Source: an uncultured Clostridia bacterium (GTDB lineage: Bacteria > Bacillota > Clostridia > Christensenellales > Aristaeellaceae). Taken from it: 64,000 nucleotides of DNA. The position numbers were made by a program, and so were the translations under genes. The DNA lies in NCBI GenBank assembly GCA_946408995.1, contig CAMJUL010000003.1, positions 1 through 64,000 of the forward strand. The letters run 5' to 3'. The notes below the pieces were generated by a model. That model was not told the origin of the DNA and searched no databases. It was given only the letters and a program-made list of their open reading frames with translations. This document shows positions 20,243 to 28,421 of the stretch, one piece after another; the first letter of the stretch is position 1, and each line of letters opens with the position of its first letter.

Positions 20243-21334
20243 TCACGCGAACAAATGAAGAATGTCCCTGTAAGTCAGCACCAGAAAAAGGCCAAACAGC
20301 AGGACAAACCCGGCCATGTGGATATAGGCTTCCACCTTTCGGTTGAGCGGCTTTCTGCGAATGGCTTCCACCAATAGAAACAGCAGCCTGCTTCCGTCCA
20401 GGCCCGGGATCGGAAGCAGATTCATGATCCCCAGGTTGACCGATATCACCATCAGCAGGTTCACCCAGGCTTCAAAGCCGTACTCTCTCGTTTCTTCCGT
20501 AATGACCTGAATGATTCGGACGGGACCTCCGGTGTCCTCAATGCCCTTCCCTGTGGTAACAAGGTCCCGAAGTGCTCCCAGAATGGCGCCTCCCGCGTTC
20601 CAGCAGGCAGTAGCTCCCATTTCAATCGCTCTGAAGAGGCCTACCGGGGCATAAACGTAATGAGCGTCCGACTGAAGGGTGACCCCCATCAGCATGCGTC
20701 CCTCCTGTGCGTCATAGACGGGGGTCACCGCACAGTCCACCTGCTCCGCGCCGCGGGTTACGGTGAGGACAAGCGGTTCATCGTTTTCCCGATAGCCGCT
20801 GATCAGGTTGATCAGGGTCAGATTTCCTTCCCCGTCCGCTCCGGAGGCGTCCACGCCATTGACCGTATCCACCACGTCCCCGGGCATCAGTCCACCCCTT
20901 TCGGCGGGGCTTCCCTCCGCAACGGAAACGATGGTGCATTTTCCGACTTCCACATCCACCGGCTCGCCGGTAAAAGCAAAAAAAGCGCAGGCAACGACCA
21001 GGGCAAGGACAAAATTCATCATAGGGCCCATCATGATCGTGATGAATCGTTTCCAGGGCTTGGCGTTGTTGTAAAGCTTTGGATCATCAGAATCCGCCTG
21101 GTCCGGGTCATCTTCCCCGTAAAAGGCACAGTAGCCGCCCGCAGGGATCGCCCTTAAATAAAAGACGGTATCATATTTCCGGCTTTTCCATTGGTAAATG
21201 GCCGGTCCAAAGCCGATGGCAAACTCACGCACGGGAATTCCGGTGCACCGGGCCGCCCAAAAATGGCCGCATTCATGGATCGTCACCATGATCCCAAGCA
21301 TCAGGATCGCCGCCAGCACGTACAGCAGGGTCAT
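20243..21334 (-). CDS. rseP: RIP metalloprotease RseP (site-2 protease, M50)
   Basis: This 363-residue intramembrane zinc protease has HECGH at residues 20-24 inside the first membrane helix. A PDZ domain (about 125-200, GLMPGDVVDTVNGVDA) and the LLPIPGLDGSRLLF metal-binding motif (about 305) follow, with a final membrane helix. It cleaves membrane-bound regulators or signal-peptide remnants; the target is not evident here. It overlaps dxr by 4 nt. Confidence 0.95.
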   Translation of the reverse strand: MTLLYVLAAILMLGIMVTIHECGHFWAARCTGIPVREFAIGFGPAIYQWKSRKYDTVFYLRAIPAGGYCAFYGEDDPDQADSDDPKLYNNAKPWKRFITIMMGPMMNFVLALVVACAFFAFTGEPVDVEVGKCTIVSVAEGSPAERGGLMPGDVVDTVNGVDASGADGEGNLTLINLISGYRENDEPLVLTVTRGAEQVDCAVTPVYDAQEGRMLMGVTLQSDAHYVYAPVGLFRAIEMGATACWNAGGAILGALRDLVTTGKGIEDTGGPVRIIQVITEETREYGFEAWVNLLMVISVNLGIMNLLPIPGLDGSRLLFLLVEAIRRKPLNRKVEAYIHMAGFVLLFGLFLVLTYRDILHLFA

Positions 21335-22482
21335 TTCAAACCTCCGATCCGCTCCCGCGCCATTTCCCTGGCGCGCCGATCCGCTTCAAAGATATCTCCG
21401 GCTTCCCGGACCGCGAGAGTTGGAAGCCGGTCCAGGACAAACGAAACGGTGTCATAGATCTCTCCCAGCAAGATCTTCCCCTGAAGGAATGCGCCGACAG
21501 CTTCCTCATTGGCCGCGTTCAGGACGGCACAGGCTGTTCCGCCTGCATCAAGGCAGGAACGGGCCATATCCATAGCGGGGAAACGGGCATCGTCCGGCTT
21601 TTCAAACGTCAGGGTCCCGATTTTAAACAGATCCAGGTCCTCCGTGCCGGTAGGGAGCCGATCCGGCCAGGACATCGCGTAAAGGATCGGAAGCCGCATG
21701 TCCGGAATGCCCATTTGGGCAATCACGGTCCCGTCTTCAAAACGGACGGCAGAATGAACAATGGACTGTGGATGAATGTGGACCCGGATCTTTTCGTGCG
21801 GTACGTCAAACAGCCATCTCGCCTCAATGATTTCCAGCGCCTTGTTAAACATTGTCGCACTGTCCACCGTGATTTTTCTTCCCATGGACCAGGTGGGATG
21901 GCCAAGCGCCTCACCAATCGTGGCCTTTCGGATGCGTTCCAGGGTCCAGGTCCGGAACGGGCCGCCGCTTGCCGTCAAAATCAGTTCTTTGGGCTGACAG
22001 CCGTGCGCCCCTTCCAGACACTGCCAGATCGCGCTGTGTTCGCTGTCCACCGGCAGCAGCCTGTGGTTCCCGACAGGGCCAAAGAGCTCCATCACCAGCG
22101 CACCGCCGGCAACCAGCGCTTCTTTATTGGCCAGCAGCACTTTCTTCCCCGCTTTTCCGGCGGCAAGCACCGCTTCAAGGCCGGCCATTCCCATCACCGC
22201 ATCCAGCACCGTATCCACTTCGGGGAGTCTTGCGGCCTCGATCAGCGCCTTGGTGCCAAAGGACCATTTGCACAGGCTTTTTACATCCTCCGGCAGCGCA
22301 ATCTCGCCTCCTGTATAAAAAGCATATTCCGGCCTGAACCTGCGAACCAGTTCAAACAGTTTTTCCGCACTGCTGTGGGCGGTCAGCGCAAGGACACGAA
22401 ACCTGTCCGGATGAAGCGCAGCGACCTGAAGCGCCTGCGTCCCGATCGAACCGGTGCACCCAAGAATGGCGATTTTTTGCAT
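21331..22482 (-). CDS. dxr: 1-deoxy-D-xylulose 5-phosphate reductoisomerase
   Basis: This 383-residue NADPH-dependent enzyme forms MEP from DXP, the first committed step of the pathway. The NADPH loop is ILGCTGSIGTQAL. Metal and substrate residues are in PVDSEHSAIWQCL and LNAANEEAV, and the flexible loop is ILTASGGPFR. It precedes rseP with a 4-nt overlap. A 53-nt gap separates it from cdsA. Confidence 0.97.
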   Translation of the reverse strand: MQKIAILGCTGSIGTQALQVAALHPDRFRVLALTAHSSAEKLFELVRRFRPEYAFYTGGEIALPEDVKSLCKWSFGTKALIEAARLPEVDTVLDAVMGMAGLEAVLAAGKAGKKVLLANKEALVAGGALVMELFGPVGNHRLLPVDSEHSAIWQCLEGAHGCQPKELILTASGGPFRTWTLERIRKATIGEALGHPTWSMGRKITVDSATMFNKALEIIEARWLFDVPHEKIRVHIHPQSIVHSAVRFEDGTVIAQMGIPDMRLPILYAMSWPDRLPTGTEDLDLFKIGTLTFEKPDDARFPAMDMARSCLDAGGTACAVLNAANEEAVGAFLQGKILLGEIYDTVSFVLDRLPTLAVREAGDIFEADRRAREMARERIGGLK

Positions 22483-22535
22483 GAACGTCTATCCGGTTCC
22501 TTTCCTGAGTTTTCCTGTATGGGCTGCCTAAAGAT

Positions 22536-23342
22536 TCAAGGCAAAAACAGGGTCATATAGATGTACATCAGGACCGCCGTCCAGAATACGCTGTCCAGCC
22601 GGTCCATGATCCCTCCGTGTCCGGGAAAAATGGAGCCATAGTCCTTGATGCCGCATCTGCGCTTGATCAGAGACGCAAACAGGTCTCCGGCCTGGCCGGT
22701 CACCCCGCCCAGGAGCCCCAGCAAAAGCGCGTGCCAGAAGGGCATGATCCCGTGGGCTGAAAAGCACGCCCAAATGATGACAGCGGCCAGCACGCTTCCA
22801 AACAGGCCTCCGATCGCCCCCTCCGTGGTTTTATGGGGACTGACCTGCTCGCAGAATTTATGCTTGCCCCAAATCACGCCGATAAAATAGGCAAACGTAT
22901 CCCCCGCCAGCGGGATCCCGAAGGCCATGATCTCCAGCATCAGCTCGGCGGAACGGTTTTCCGCCCGAAGGAGGCCGATCATACACATGCCGGGGAGGAC
23001 CACCGAGACCAGCGGCAGGATGGAAAACCCGATGCCGGACAGGGAGGGCTTTGGGCTGAAAAGGTTCTGCACAACGATCATCATACAGGCGCAGGCAACC
23101 AAGGGAAGAAGCACCGCGGCACCTCCCAGCTTGATCGTCAGGATCGGAATGCTGAGTCCGAAAACAAGATATACGGGCCATTGCACCAGGGCTACCCTGG
23201 TTTCTTTCAGGGCCTTGTACTGCTCAATGACCGCAAGGCCGACACAAGCCATGAACGGTATGGAAAACCAGGCGCCGCCCAGCGCGAGGGCGACCACAAG
23301 AATGACAATCAATACTGCACCTGTCGCGATTCTTTGCGCCAT
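22536..23342 (-). CDS. cdsA: phosphatidate cytidylyltransferase
   Basis: This 268-residue integral membrane enzyme makes CDP-diacylglycerol for phospholipid synthesis. It has about eight hydrophobic helices and the full C-terminal signature SLIKRRCGIKDYGSIFPGHGGIMDRLDS with its Mg-binding aspartates. It starts 2 nt downstream of the uppS stop, so the two are probably translated together. Confidence 0.95.
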   Translation of the reverse strand: MAQRIATGAVLIVILVVALALGGAWFSIPFMACVGLAVIEQYKALKETRVALVQWPVYLVFGLSIPILTIKLGGAAVLLPLVACACMMIVVQNLFSPKPSLSGIGFSILPLVSVVLPGMCMIGLLRAENRSAELMLEIMAFGIPLAGDTFAYFIGVIWGKHKFCEQVSPHKTTEGAIGGLFGSVLAAVIIWACFSAHGIMPFWHALLLGLLGGVTGQAGDLFASLIKRRCGIKDYGSIFPGHGGIMDRLDSVFWTAVLMYIYMTLFLP

Positions 23343-23344
23343 GT

Positions 23345-24055
23345 TCAGCCTCCTCCATACCGGCGCTGCCGCTTCCCGTATTCCCTCAGCGCGTCATGAT
23401 AGCAGTCAATGTTGAAATCCGGCCACAGGACGGGGGTAAAAACAAATTCGGCATACGCGCATTGATACAGCAGAAAATTGCTCAGTCTCATTTCCCCGCT
23501 GGTCCTGATGAGAAGATCCACATCCTCCAGGCCTGCTGTATCCAGATGAGCCGAAAGGGTCTCCTCCGTGATCGCATCGGGGGTAAGAGAGCCGTCCTGG
23601 ACCTCCCTGGCGATTTTCCTCACGGCCCGCACGATCTCATCCCTGCTGCCATAATTGATAGCGATGTTCAGCTTGAGCCCGGTATTTGAGGCGGTACGGG
23701 CTTCCGCGCGCACCAAAGCCTCCCGCTGCGCTTCCGGAAGGGCCTCTTTCACCCCAAGGATGCGGATGCGCACTTTGTTTTGATCCAGCTCGTCGATCTC
23801 GCTGGAAAAAAATTCCAGCAAGAGCTGCATCAGCGCGTTGACTTCCGACGCATCCCTCGACCAGTTTTCTGTCGAAAAGGCATAAAGCGTCAGCGCTCCG
23901 ATCCCCAGGTCACTGCTCTCCCTGATAATGGATCTGAGCGCTTCCACACCCGTGCGGTGTCCCAAAGCGATCTGAAGTCTGTGTTTCCTGGCCCAGCGCC
24001 GGTTTCCATCCATGATTACGGCTACGTGGCGGGGCAGCGTGGTGAATACTGACAT
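23345..24055 (-). CDS. uppS: isoprenyl transferase (undecaprenyl diphosphate synthase)
   Basis: This protein of about 236 residues is a cis-prenyltransferase that makes the C55 carrier lipid for cell-wall synthesis. The catalytic Asp lies in HVAVIMDGNRRWARK near the N-terminus, followed by GHRTGVEALR and the C-terminal LLIRTSGEMRLSNFLLYQ and LWPDF motifs. The start is uncertain: ATG 24055 lacks a well-spaced ribosome-binding site, whereas TTG 24070 overlaps the preceding gene's stop as TTGA and sits against AAAGGA. The second would add five residues. Confidence 0.94.
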   Translation of the reverse strand: MSVFTTLPRHVAVIMDGNRRWARKHRLQIALGHRTGVEALRSIIRESSDLGIGALTLYAFSTENWSRDASEVNALMQLLLEFFSSEIDELDQNKVRIRILGVKEALPEAQREALVRAEARTASNTGLKLNIAINYGSRDEIVRAVRKIAREVQDGSLTPDAITEETLSAHLDTAGLEDVDLLIRTSGEMRLSNFLLYQCAYAEFVFTPVLWPDFNIDCYHDALREYGKRQRRYGGG

Positions 24056-24066
24056 GGCAGAGGTAT

Positions 24067-24324
24067 TCAATCCTTTCTGGGCTGCGCTTTCCCGGAGGCA
24101 TCCGGAGTCGGTGCCGCATCCGAAGGCTGCCCGGTTTTGAACCTTCCGACGATGAAAGTATGTTCCCGATATCCGATCACCCGGTCTTCCAAGGGACCTG
24201 TATCCGAATTTGCCCCCCTCTGCGCCGGAGGCTCGGTGTAGAGGCAGTCTATTTGCAAATGGCCTCTTTCCGCCGCTTCAAGCGCGGCGGAAAGAGGCAG
24301 CCCAAGCAAATCCTTCTGTATCAA
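24067..24324 (-). CDS. small unrecognised protein between frr and uppS
   Basis: An 85-residue ORF fills the gap between frr and uppS exactly and overlaps the frr stop as TTGA. Its own stop overlaps a possible TTG start of uppS in the same way. The start would be TTG, with AAGGAG about 12 nt upstream. It begins DLLGLPLSAALEAAERG, which resembles the helix-turn of PASTA-like modules, and has a strand-rich centre (DRVIGYREHTFIVGRF). There is no signal peptide or membrane segment. The tight fit in an otherwise contiguous operon argues that it is real. I do not recognise a function. Confidence 0.65.
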   Translation of the reverse strand: MIQKDLLGLPLSAALEAAERGHLQIDCLYTEPPAQRGANSDTGPLEDRVIGYREHTFIVGRFKTGQPSDAAPTPDASGKAQPRKD

Positions 24325-24878
24325 ACCGACATGATCTCCTTTTCCTTTTCGGCGGCAATCTTGTCAATTTCCTTGATCTTGGCATCGGTCAATTTCTGAA
24401 GTTCGTCCTCGGCCTTGCGCTGATCATCTTCTGTGATCTCGCTCTTTTTCTGCATTTTCTTGATCTGTTCCATGGCGTCCCTGCGGGCACTGCGTACCGC
24501 AACCTTGGTTTCCTCCGCGCCCTTGCGCACAACCTTGGTCAGCTCCTTGCGGCGCTCCTCGTTCAGTTCGGGAACGATCAGGCGAATCACCTTTCCGTCA
24601 TTGGACGGGTTAAGGCCAAGGTCGCTCTTGAGAATGGCCTTCTCCACCAGGGGAATGGCCTTAACGTCCCACAGATTGATGGTCAGAAGGCGGGGTTCAG
24701 GGGCAGAGATGTTGCCCATCTGCTTCAGGGGAGTCGCAGTCCCGTAATAGTCTACCATGATCTTATCCAGGATCTGGGGGTTGGCACGTCCCGCCCTCAG
24801 GGAAAGCATATCCTTCTGATAAAACTGGCAGTTTTTGTCCATTTTTTCCTTGGTTTCTTCAATCACCGCTTTATACAT
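24321..24878 (-). CDS. frr: ribosome recycling factor
   Basis: This 185-residue protein splits post-termination ribosomes together with EF-G. It has the RRF core: LSLRAGRANPQILDKIMVDYYGTATPL, then a conserved IRLIVPELNEERRKEL helix and long coiled-coil arms. GGAGG 8 nt upstream selects ATG 24878; the ATG five codons earlier contains that site and is rejected. It is the first gene of the operon. The usual upstream neighbours rpsB, tsf and pyrH are not present in this window. Confidence 0.97.
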   Translation of the reverse strand: MYKAVIEETKEKMDKNCQFYQKDMLSLRAGRANPQILDKIMVDYYGTATPLKQMGNISAPEPRLLTINLWDVKAIPLVEKAILKSDLGLNPSNDGKVIRLIVPELNEERRKELTKVVRKGAEETKVAVRSARRDAMEQIKKMQKKSEITEDDQRKAEDELQKLTDAKIKEIDKIAAEKEKEIMSV

Positions 24879-24911
24879 GGTATACGCCTCCATTGCTCAA
24901 AATTTGCTTCT

Positions 24912-24940
24912 ATTGTACCTTTTTTTGGTGCTGAAAGCAA
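24912..24940 (-). promoter_or_regulatory. promoter of the frr-polC operon
   Basis: Minus strand: TTGCTT, 17-nt spacer, TACAAT, about 35 nt before frr. It can drive eight genes down to polC, since no internal terminator was seen. Confidence 0.7.
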
Positions 24941-24996
24941 GGGGTAATCTGAACCGCCCGTTTCATTCGGCGCGGCGGAGCAGCGCCGGATCGTCC

Positions 24997-25022
24997 AAAA
25001 AAAAGCCCGGACAGCTCCGGGC
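24997..25022 (-). terminator. terminator of the methyltransferase gene
   Basis: Minus strand: GCCCGG-AGCTGT-CCGGGC followed by eight Ts, 7 nt after the stop codon. Confidence 0.9.
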
Positions 25023-25029
25023 GCTCTGG

Positions 25030-25614
25030 TTATGGATGCTCTTCCTCAAAGGACTCTCTTTTCCATCCTGTAATGACTCCCCTCAGGCCGTTTTGCCTGC
25101 AGGAGATATGCTTGAAGCCGCACTCCTGCATCAAACGCATCAAAGTCCTGCGGTCCGTTTCCGTCTCGCCGAACTGGGAAAAAAGACTGCTCAGGCGTGG
25201 ATAGAGCGGGCAGACGATGATCAGCTGGGCGCCGGGATGAAGGACGCGGTGGATCTCCTTGAGTCCCGCAAGGGTACAGTTTTCTCCCGTGCGCCTTGTG
25301 ACAAACACCGTATCAAAGGAATTGTCTCTGAAAGGGATGTCCGATGTCTTTCCGCAGATGACATCGGCGTCGTCCATCATTTCCCGGATCTGCCGGGCCT
25401 CCCCCCAGTCCCTGCACATGCCGCAGGCCCGGATATGCATGCGACCTGTCAGGTTCAAAAGCAGCGCACCGCTTCCGCAGTCTGTATCCAAAACCCGGTC
25501 GTTTTCCTCAACGGCAGCCCACCGCAGGGCGCAGCGCTGGGAACGTTCCAGCGGCAGATGGAAGTCTTCCGTCAATTGTCTCAGGTTTGTCCTGGTCGTT
25601 TCCTTTGTGATCAT
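25030..25614 (-). CDS. class I SAM-dependent methyltransferase, substrate unknown
   Basis: This 194-residue protein has a Rossmann methyltransferase core: motif I VLDTDCGSGALLLNL (about residues 41-55; the usual Asp-x-Gly-x-Gly-x-Gly reads D-T-D-C-G-S-G), post-I and motif II regions (DADVICGKTSDIPFRDNSFDTVFV), and EIHRVLHPGAQLIIVCPLY, as in ubiE/Methyltransf_11 proteins. GGAG 8-9 nt upstream selects ATG 25614. It is a single-gene unit, divergent from deoB. The substrate cannot be inferred. Confidence 0.8.
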   Translation of the reverse strand: MITKETTRTNLRQLTEDFHLPLERSQRCALRWAAVEENDRVLDTDCGSGALLLNLTGRMHIRACGMCRDWGEARQIREMMDDADVICGKTSDIPFRDNSFDTVFVTRRTGENCTLAGLKEIHRVLHPGAQLIIVCPLYPRLSSLFSQFGETETDRRTLMRLMQECGFKHISCRQNGLRGVITGWKRESFEEEHP

Positions 25615-25675
25615 GGTCCTGTCTCCGTTCATGGAATTTGTTACAAATTCATGCGATTATTTCATGTGCTTAAAG

Positions 25676-25704
25676 ATTATAGCATAGTTTTGTAATAAAG
25701 TCAC
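25676..25704 (-). promoter_or_regulatory. promoter of the methyltransferase gene
   Basis: Minus strand: GTGACT, 17-nt spacer, perfect TATAAT. Confidence 0.7.
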
Positions 25705-25772
25705 CCATTTTCTTAACATTTTCTTAATTTTTTGTTTTTCACGGTCTGTTTGTTGTTTTTGCGATTCTTTCC

Positions 25773-25801
25773 TTTTCAAAACCGGGGATTTCGTGTAAAA
25801 T
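25773..25801 (+). promoter_or_regulatory. candidate promoter of deoB-punA
   Basis: TTTTCA, 17-nt spacer, TAAAAT. The match is modest, and an alternative -10 (TATACT) lies nearer the gene. Confidence 0.3.
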
Positions 25802-25937
25802 AACTTTAGGCGTTCCGCTCCAAAGCAGCGTTCATATTTCGTCCTTCCAAAAGGTCTTTCTGTTGACCTTGCTTTTCCGTCTTGGTATTCCGCGTTATAC
25901 TTCCAGCAGGCGCACAGAACGGGAGGTTTCGACAGCA

Positions 25938-27113
25938 ATGAAAAAAGCGGTATTGATCGTACTGGATTCGGTAGGGGCCGGTTATCTTCCGGATGCCGCC
26001 CTTTATGGAGACGAGGGGGCCAACACCCTTCGCCACGTGGCTGAGAGCGTTCCTCTTCAGGTCCCGAACATGCGTGCGCTGGGGCTTGGACACATACCGG
26101 GGCTCGCGATTCCCCCCGACGAAAAGGCAGCCGGATTCTTTGGCCGTGCAGCCGAACGGTCCAAGGGCAAAGACACCACCACAGGGCACTGGGAGATGGC
26201 CGGTGTCATCCTTTCCTCTCCCTTTCCCACCTTCCCGGACGGTTTCCCGGAAGAAGTAATCCGCCCCTTTGAAGAGGCCATCGGCACAAAAGTCATCGGG
26301 AACAAACCCGCTTCCGGAACGACTATTCTGGATGAGCTTGGGGAAGAGCACCTGCGCACCGGATATCCCATCGTATACACCTCCGCGGATAGCGTTTTCC
26401 AAATCGCCTGTCACGAAGCCCTTTATTCTGTCGACAAGCTTTATGAGCTGTGCCGGATCGCCAGGCGTCAGCTTCAGGGGCCCTTTGGGGTCGGAAGAGT
26501 CATTGCCAGACCCTTTACCGGGACCGGAAAGGGAGCCTTCACGCGGACCCCCAGAAGAAAGGATTTCTCCCTGGAACCCGTTTCGGAAACCATTCTGGAT
26601 GTCCTTAAGGCTTCTGGCCACGATGTGCTTGGGGTCGGAAAGATCGAGGACATTTTTGCGGAAAAGGGACTTACCGGTTCTGTGCACTCCGCCGGCAACC
26701 CCGCCTGCACCCAGAGCACGATCGATTACCTGCATACAGACTTTGACGGGCTATTGTTTGTCAATCTCGTGGATACGGACATGATCTACGGTCACAGGCG
26801 CGATCCGGTCGGCTACGCAAACGCACTGATGGACTTTGACAGGCGCCTTCCAGAGATTCTGTCCCTCCTGCGGGAAGGGGACCTTCTGATCATCACCGCC
26901 GATCACGGGTGCGACCCCACCTATAAAGGAACCGACCATACACGGGAATACGTTCCCGTCTTTGGAAGGATCATCGGCTGTCCCTCCCTCGTAAATCTTG
27001 GGGATCGTGCGTCCTTTACGGATATCGCGGCGACGATCGCTGATTACTTCGGGCTTCCTCAGCGCTTTGAGGGCATATCCTTTTTGAATGAGGCGAAAGG
27101 AGGTCGTCTATGA
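25938..27113 (+). CDS. deoB: phosphopentomutase
   Basis: This 391-residue alkaline-phosphatase-superfamily mutase interconverts (deoxy)ribose 1- and 5-phosphates in nucleoside salvage. It starts KKAVLIVLDSVGAGYLPDA with the metal-binding Asp. DTTTGHWEMAG holds the phosphothreonine site, and the C-terminal metal sites are in VDTDMIYGHRRD and ITADHGCDPTYKGTDHTREYVP. GGGAGG precedes ATG 25938, so the 25-codon upstream extension in the ORF track is rejected. It overlaps punA (ATGA), and together they convert nucleosides to bases and pentose phosphate. Confidence 0.97.
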   Translation: MKKAVLIVLDSVGAGYLPDAALYGDEGANTLRHVAESVPLQVPNMRALGLGHIPGLAIPPDEKAAGFFGRAAERSKGKDTTTGHWEMAGVILSSPFPTFPDGFPEEVIRPFEEAIGTKVIGNKPASGTTILDELGEEHLRTGYPIVYTSADSVFQIACHEALYSVDKLYELCRIARRQLQGPFGVGRVIARPFTGTGKGAFTRTPRRKDFSLEPVSETILDVLKASGHDVLGVGKIEDIFAEKGLTGSVHSAGNPACTQSTIDYLHTDFDGLLFVNLVDTDMIYGHRRDPVGYANALMDFDRRLPEILSLLREGDLLIITADHGCDPTYKGTDHTREYVPVFGRIIGCPSLVNLGDRASFTDIAATIADYFGLPQRFEGISFLNEAKGGRL

Positions 27114-27928
27114 ACATGGAAGAAAGAATCCTTGCCGCAGCCGGATACCTGAAGGCCCATTTGCCCCCGTTCCGGACGGTGCTGGTTCTCGGAAGCGGAT
27201 TGGGCGCTTATGGAGAAAGCCTTGGATCCTCCCTGGAGATCCCCTATCAGGAAATTCCCGGCTTTCCGGTATCCACCGTTGCGGGGCATGCCGGCAAGCT
27301 GATCTTTGGCGAAACGGGCGGCAAACCCGTGCTCGTCATGTCCGGCCGCTTCCATTATTATGAGGGGCTGTCCATGAAGGAGCTTGCCTTGCCCATCCGG
27401 GTTTTCAGCACCCTCGGCGCCCAAAGCCTGATCCTGACCAACGCCGCCGGGGGGGTCAATCTTTCCTATGCCCCCGGTGATTTGATGATGATCACGGACC
27501 ATATCAATCTGAGCGGTTCCAACCCCCTGATCGGCCCCAACGAGGATCGGTTCGGTCCCAGATTCCCTGATCTGTCCGAGGCCTATACCCCTTCCCTGCA
27601 GCAGCTTGCCAGGGAGTGTGCAAAAAGCCTCGGCCTCTCCCTGAAAGAAGGGGTCTATTGCATGATGTCCGGTCCCGCTTATGAGACACCCGCCGAAATA
27701 CGCATGATCCGCCAGTTTGGAGCCGATGCCGTTGGGATGTCGACCGTGCCGGAAGTGATCGCAGCTGCCCACTGCGGGCTTAAGGTCGTCGCGTTCAGCA
27801 GCATCACCAACATGGCTGCCGGGATCGTTGGCGCGCCGATCACCCATCAGGAGGTCATCGAAAGCGGCCGGAAAAGCGCTGCGGCCTTTGCCGCGCTGAT
27901 CACGGAGCTGATCCGGCGCATGGAATGA
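27110..27928 (+). CDS. punA: purine-nucleoside phosphorylase (trimeric type)
   Basis: This 272-residue enzyme cleaves inosine and guanosine type nucleosides with phosphate. The phosphate loop is LVLGSGLGAYGE, followed by the family motif AGHAGKLIFGE, SGRFHYYEG, LTNAAGGVN, GPAYETPAEIRM and VGMSTVPEVIAAAHCGL. The C-terminal SITNMAAGI carries the conserved Asn expected in the purine site. It is coupled to deoB by the ATGA overlap, with AGGAGG upstream. Confidence 0.96.
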   Translation: MNMEERILAAAGYLKAHLPPFRTVLVLGSGLGAYGESLGSSLEIPYQEIPGFPVSTVAGHAGKLIFGETGGKPVLVMSGRFHYYEGLSMKELALPIRVFSTLGAQSLILTNAAGGVNLSYAPGDLMMITDHINLSGSNPLIGPNEDRFGPRFPDLSEAYTPSLQQLARECAKSLGLSLKEGVYCMMSGPAYETPAEIRMIRQFGADAVGMSTVPEVIAAAHCGLKVVAFSSITNMAAGIVGAPITHQEVIESGRKSAAAFAALITELIRRME

Positions 27929-27968
27929 TGCATGGTCATCCGTCCAGGCCGTTCAAAATGCACGGCTA

Positions 27969-27997
27969 TTGCGCCGAAAGGCCATTTGTACTATAAT
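27969..27997 (+). promoter_or_regulatory. promoter of darA-holB-ricT
   Basis: TTGCGC, 17-nt spacer, perfect TATAAT, about 30 nt before darA. Confidence 0.75.
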
Positions 27998-28028
27998 AAA
28001 GCAGCTTTGTTGCAAAGGAGAATGGACC

Positions 28029-28358
28029 ATGAAATTGATTATCGCCATCGTACAGGATGAGGATTCCGCCAAGGTGCTGAACGGACTGATGAGCGAAGGG
28101 TACAGCGCGACGAAGCTGGCCACGACCGGAGGGTTCCTGAAGAGCGGAAACACCACCCTGCTGTGTGGCGTGGAAGAAAACCGGTTTGACCACTGTGTTG
28201 CCATCATAGAAAAAATGTGCAAAAGCAGGCGCCAGATCTCCACTACGCCGCTGACCATGAGCACATCCATCGACATGGTTGCTCCCTACCCCATCGAAGT
28301 AACGGTGGGCGGCGCCACCATTTTTGTATTGTCCGTTGAACAGTTTTTCAAAGTCTGA
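28029..28358 (+). CDS. darA: PII-like cyclic-di-AMP receptor (DarA/YaaQ)
   Basis: This 109-residue PII-like protein begins KLIIAIVQDEDSAKVLNGLMSEGYSATKLATTGGFLKSGNTTLLCGVEE, the hallmark of the DUF970/DarA family that binds c-di-AMP. The TTGGFL and GNTTL segments form the ligand site in characterised members. AAAGGAG precedes ATG 28029. Its place just before holB and ricT matches Bacillus yaaQ-(yaaR)-holB-yaaT; yaaR is missing here. Its downstream partner is unknown. Confidence 0.93.
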   Translation: MKLIIAIVQDEDSAKVLNGLMSEGYSATKLATTGGFLKSGNTTLLCGVEENRFDHCVAIIEKMCKSRRQISTTPLTMSTSIDMVAPYPIEVTVGGATIFVLSVEQFFKV

Positions 28359-28421
28359 TTCCGGCCGTCAGCAGCACCCCGGTCCTCATTCTTTCAGAGT
28401 TCATCGCCAGGAGAGGGAACA

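Larger units (their letters stand above)
25615..25937. other. 323-nt divergent intergenic region, methyltransferase/deoB
   Basis: No gene is supported here. It holds the well-formed minus-strand methyltransferase promoter and T-rich DNA. Several weak plus-strand promoter candidates for deoB are present: TTTTCA-N17-TAAAAT at 25773, and a TATACT near 25896 with poor -35 boxes. The deoB leader would be 30 to 130 nt depending on which is used. Confidence 0.5.
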
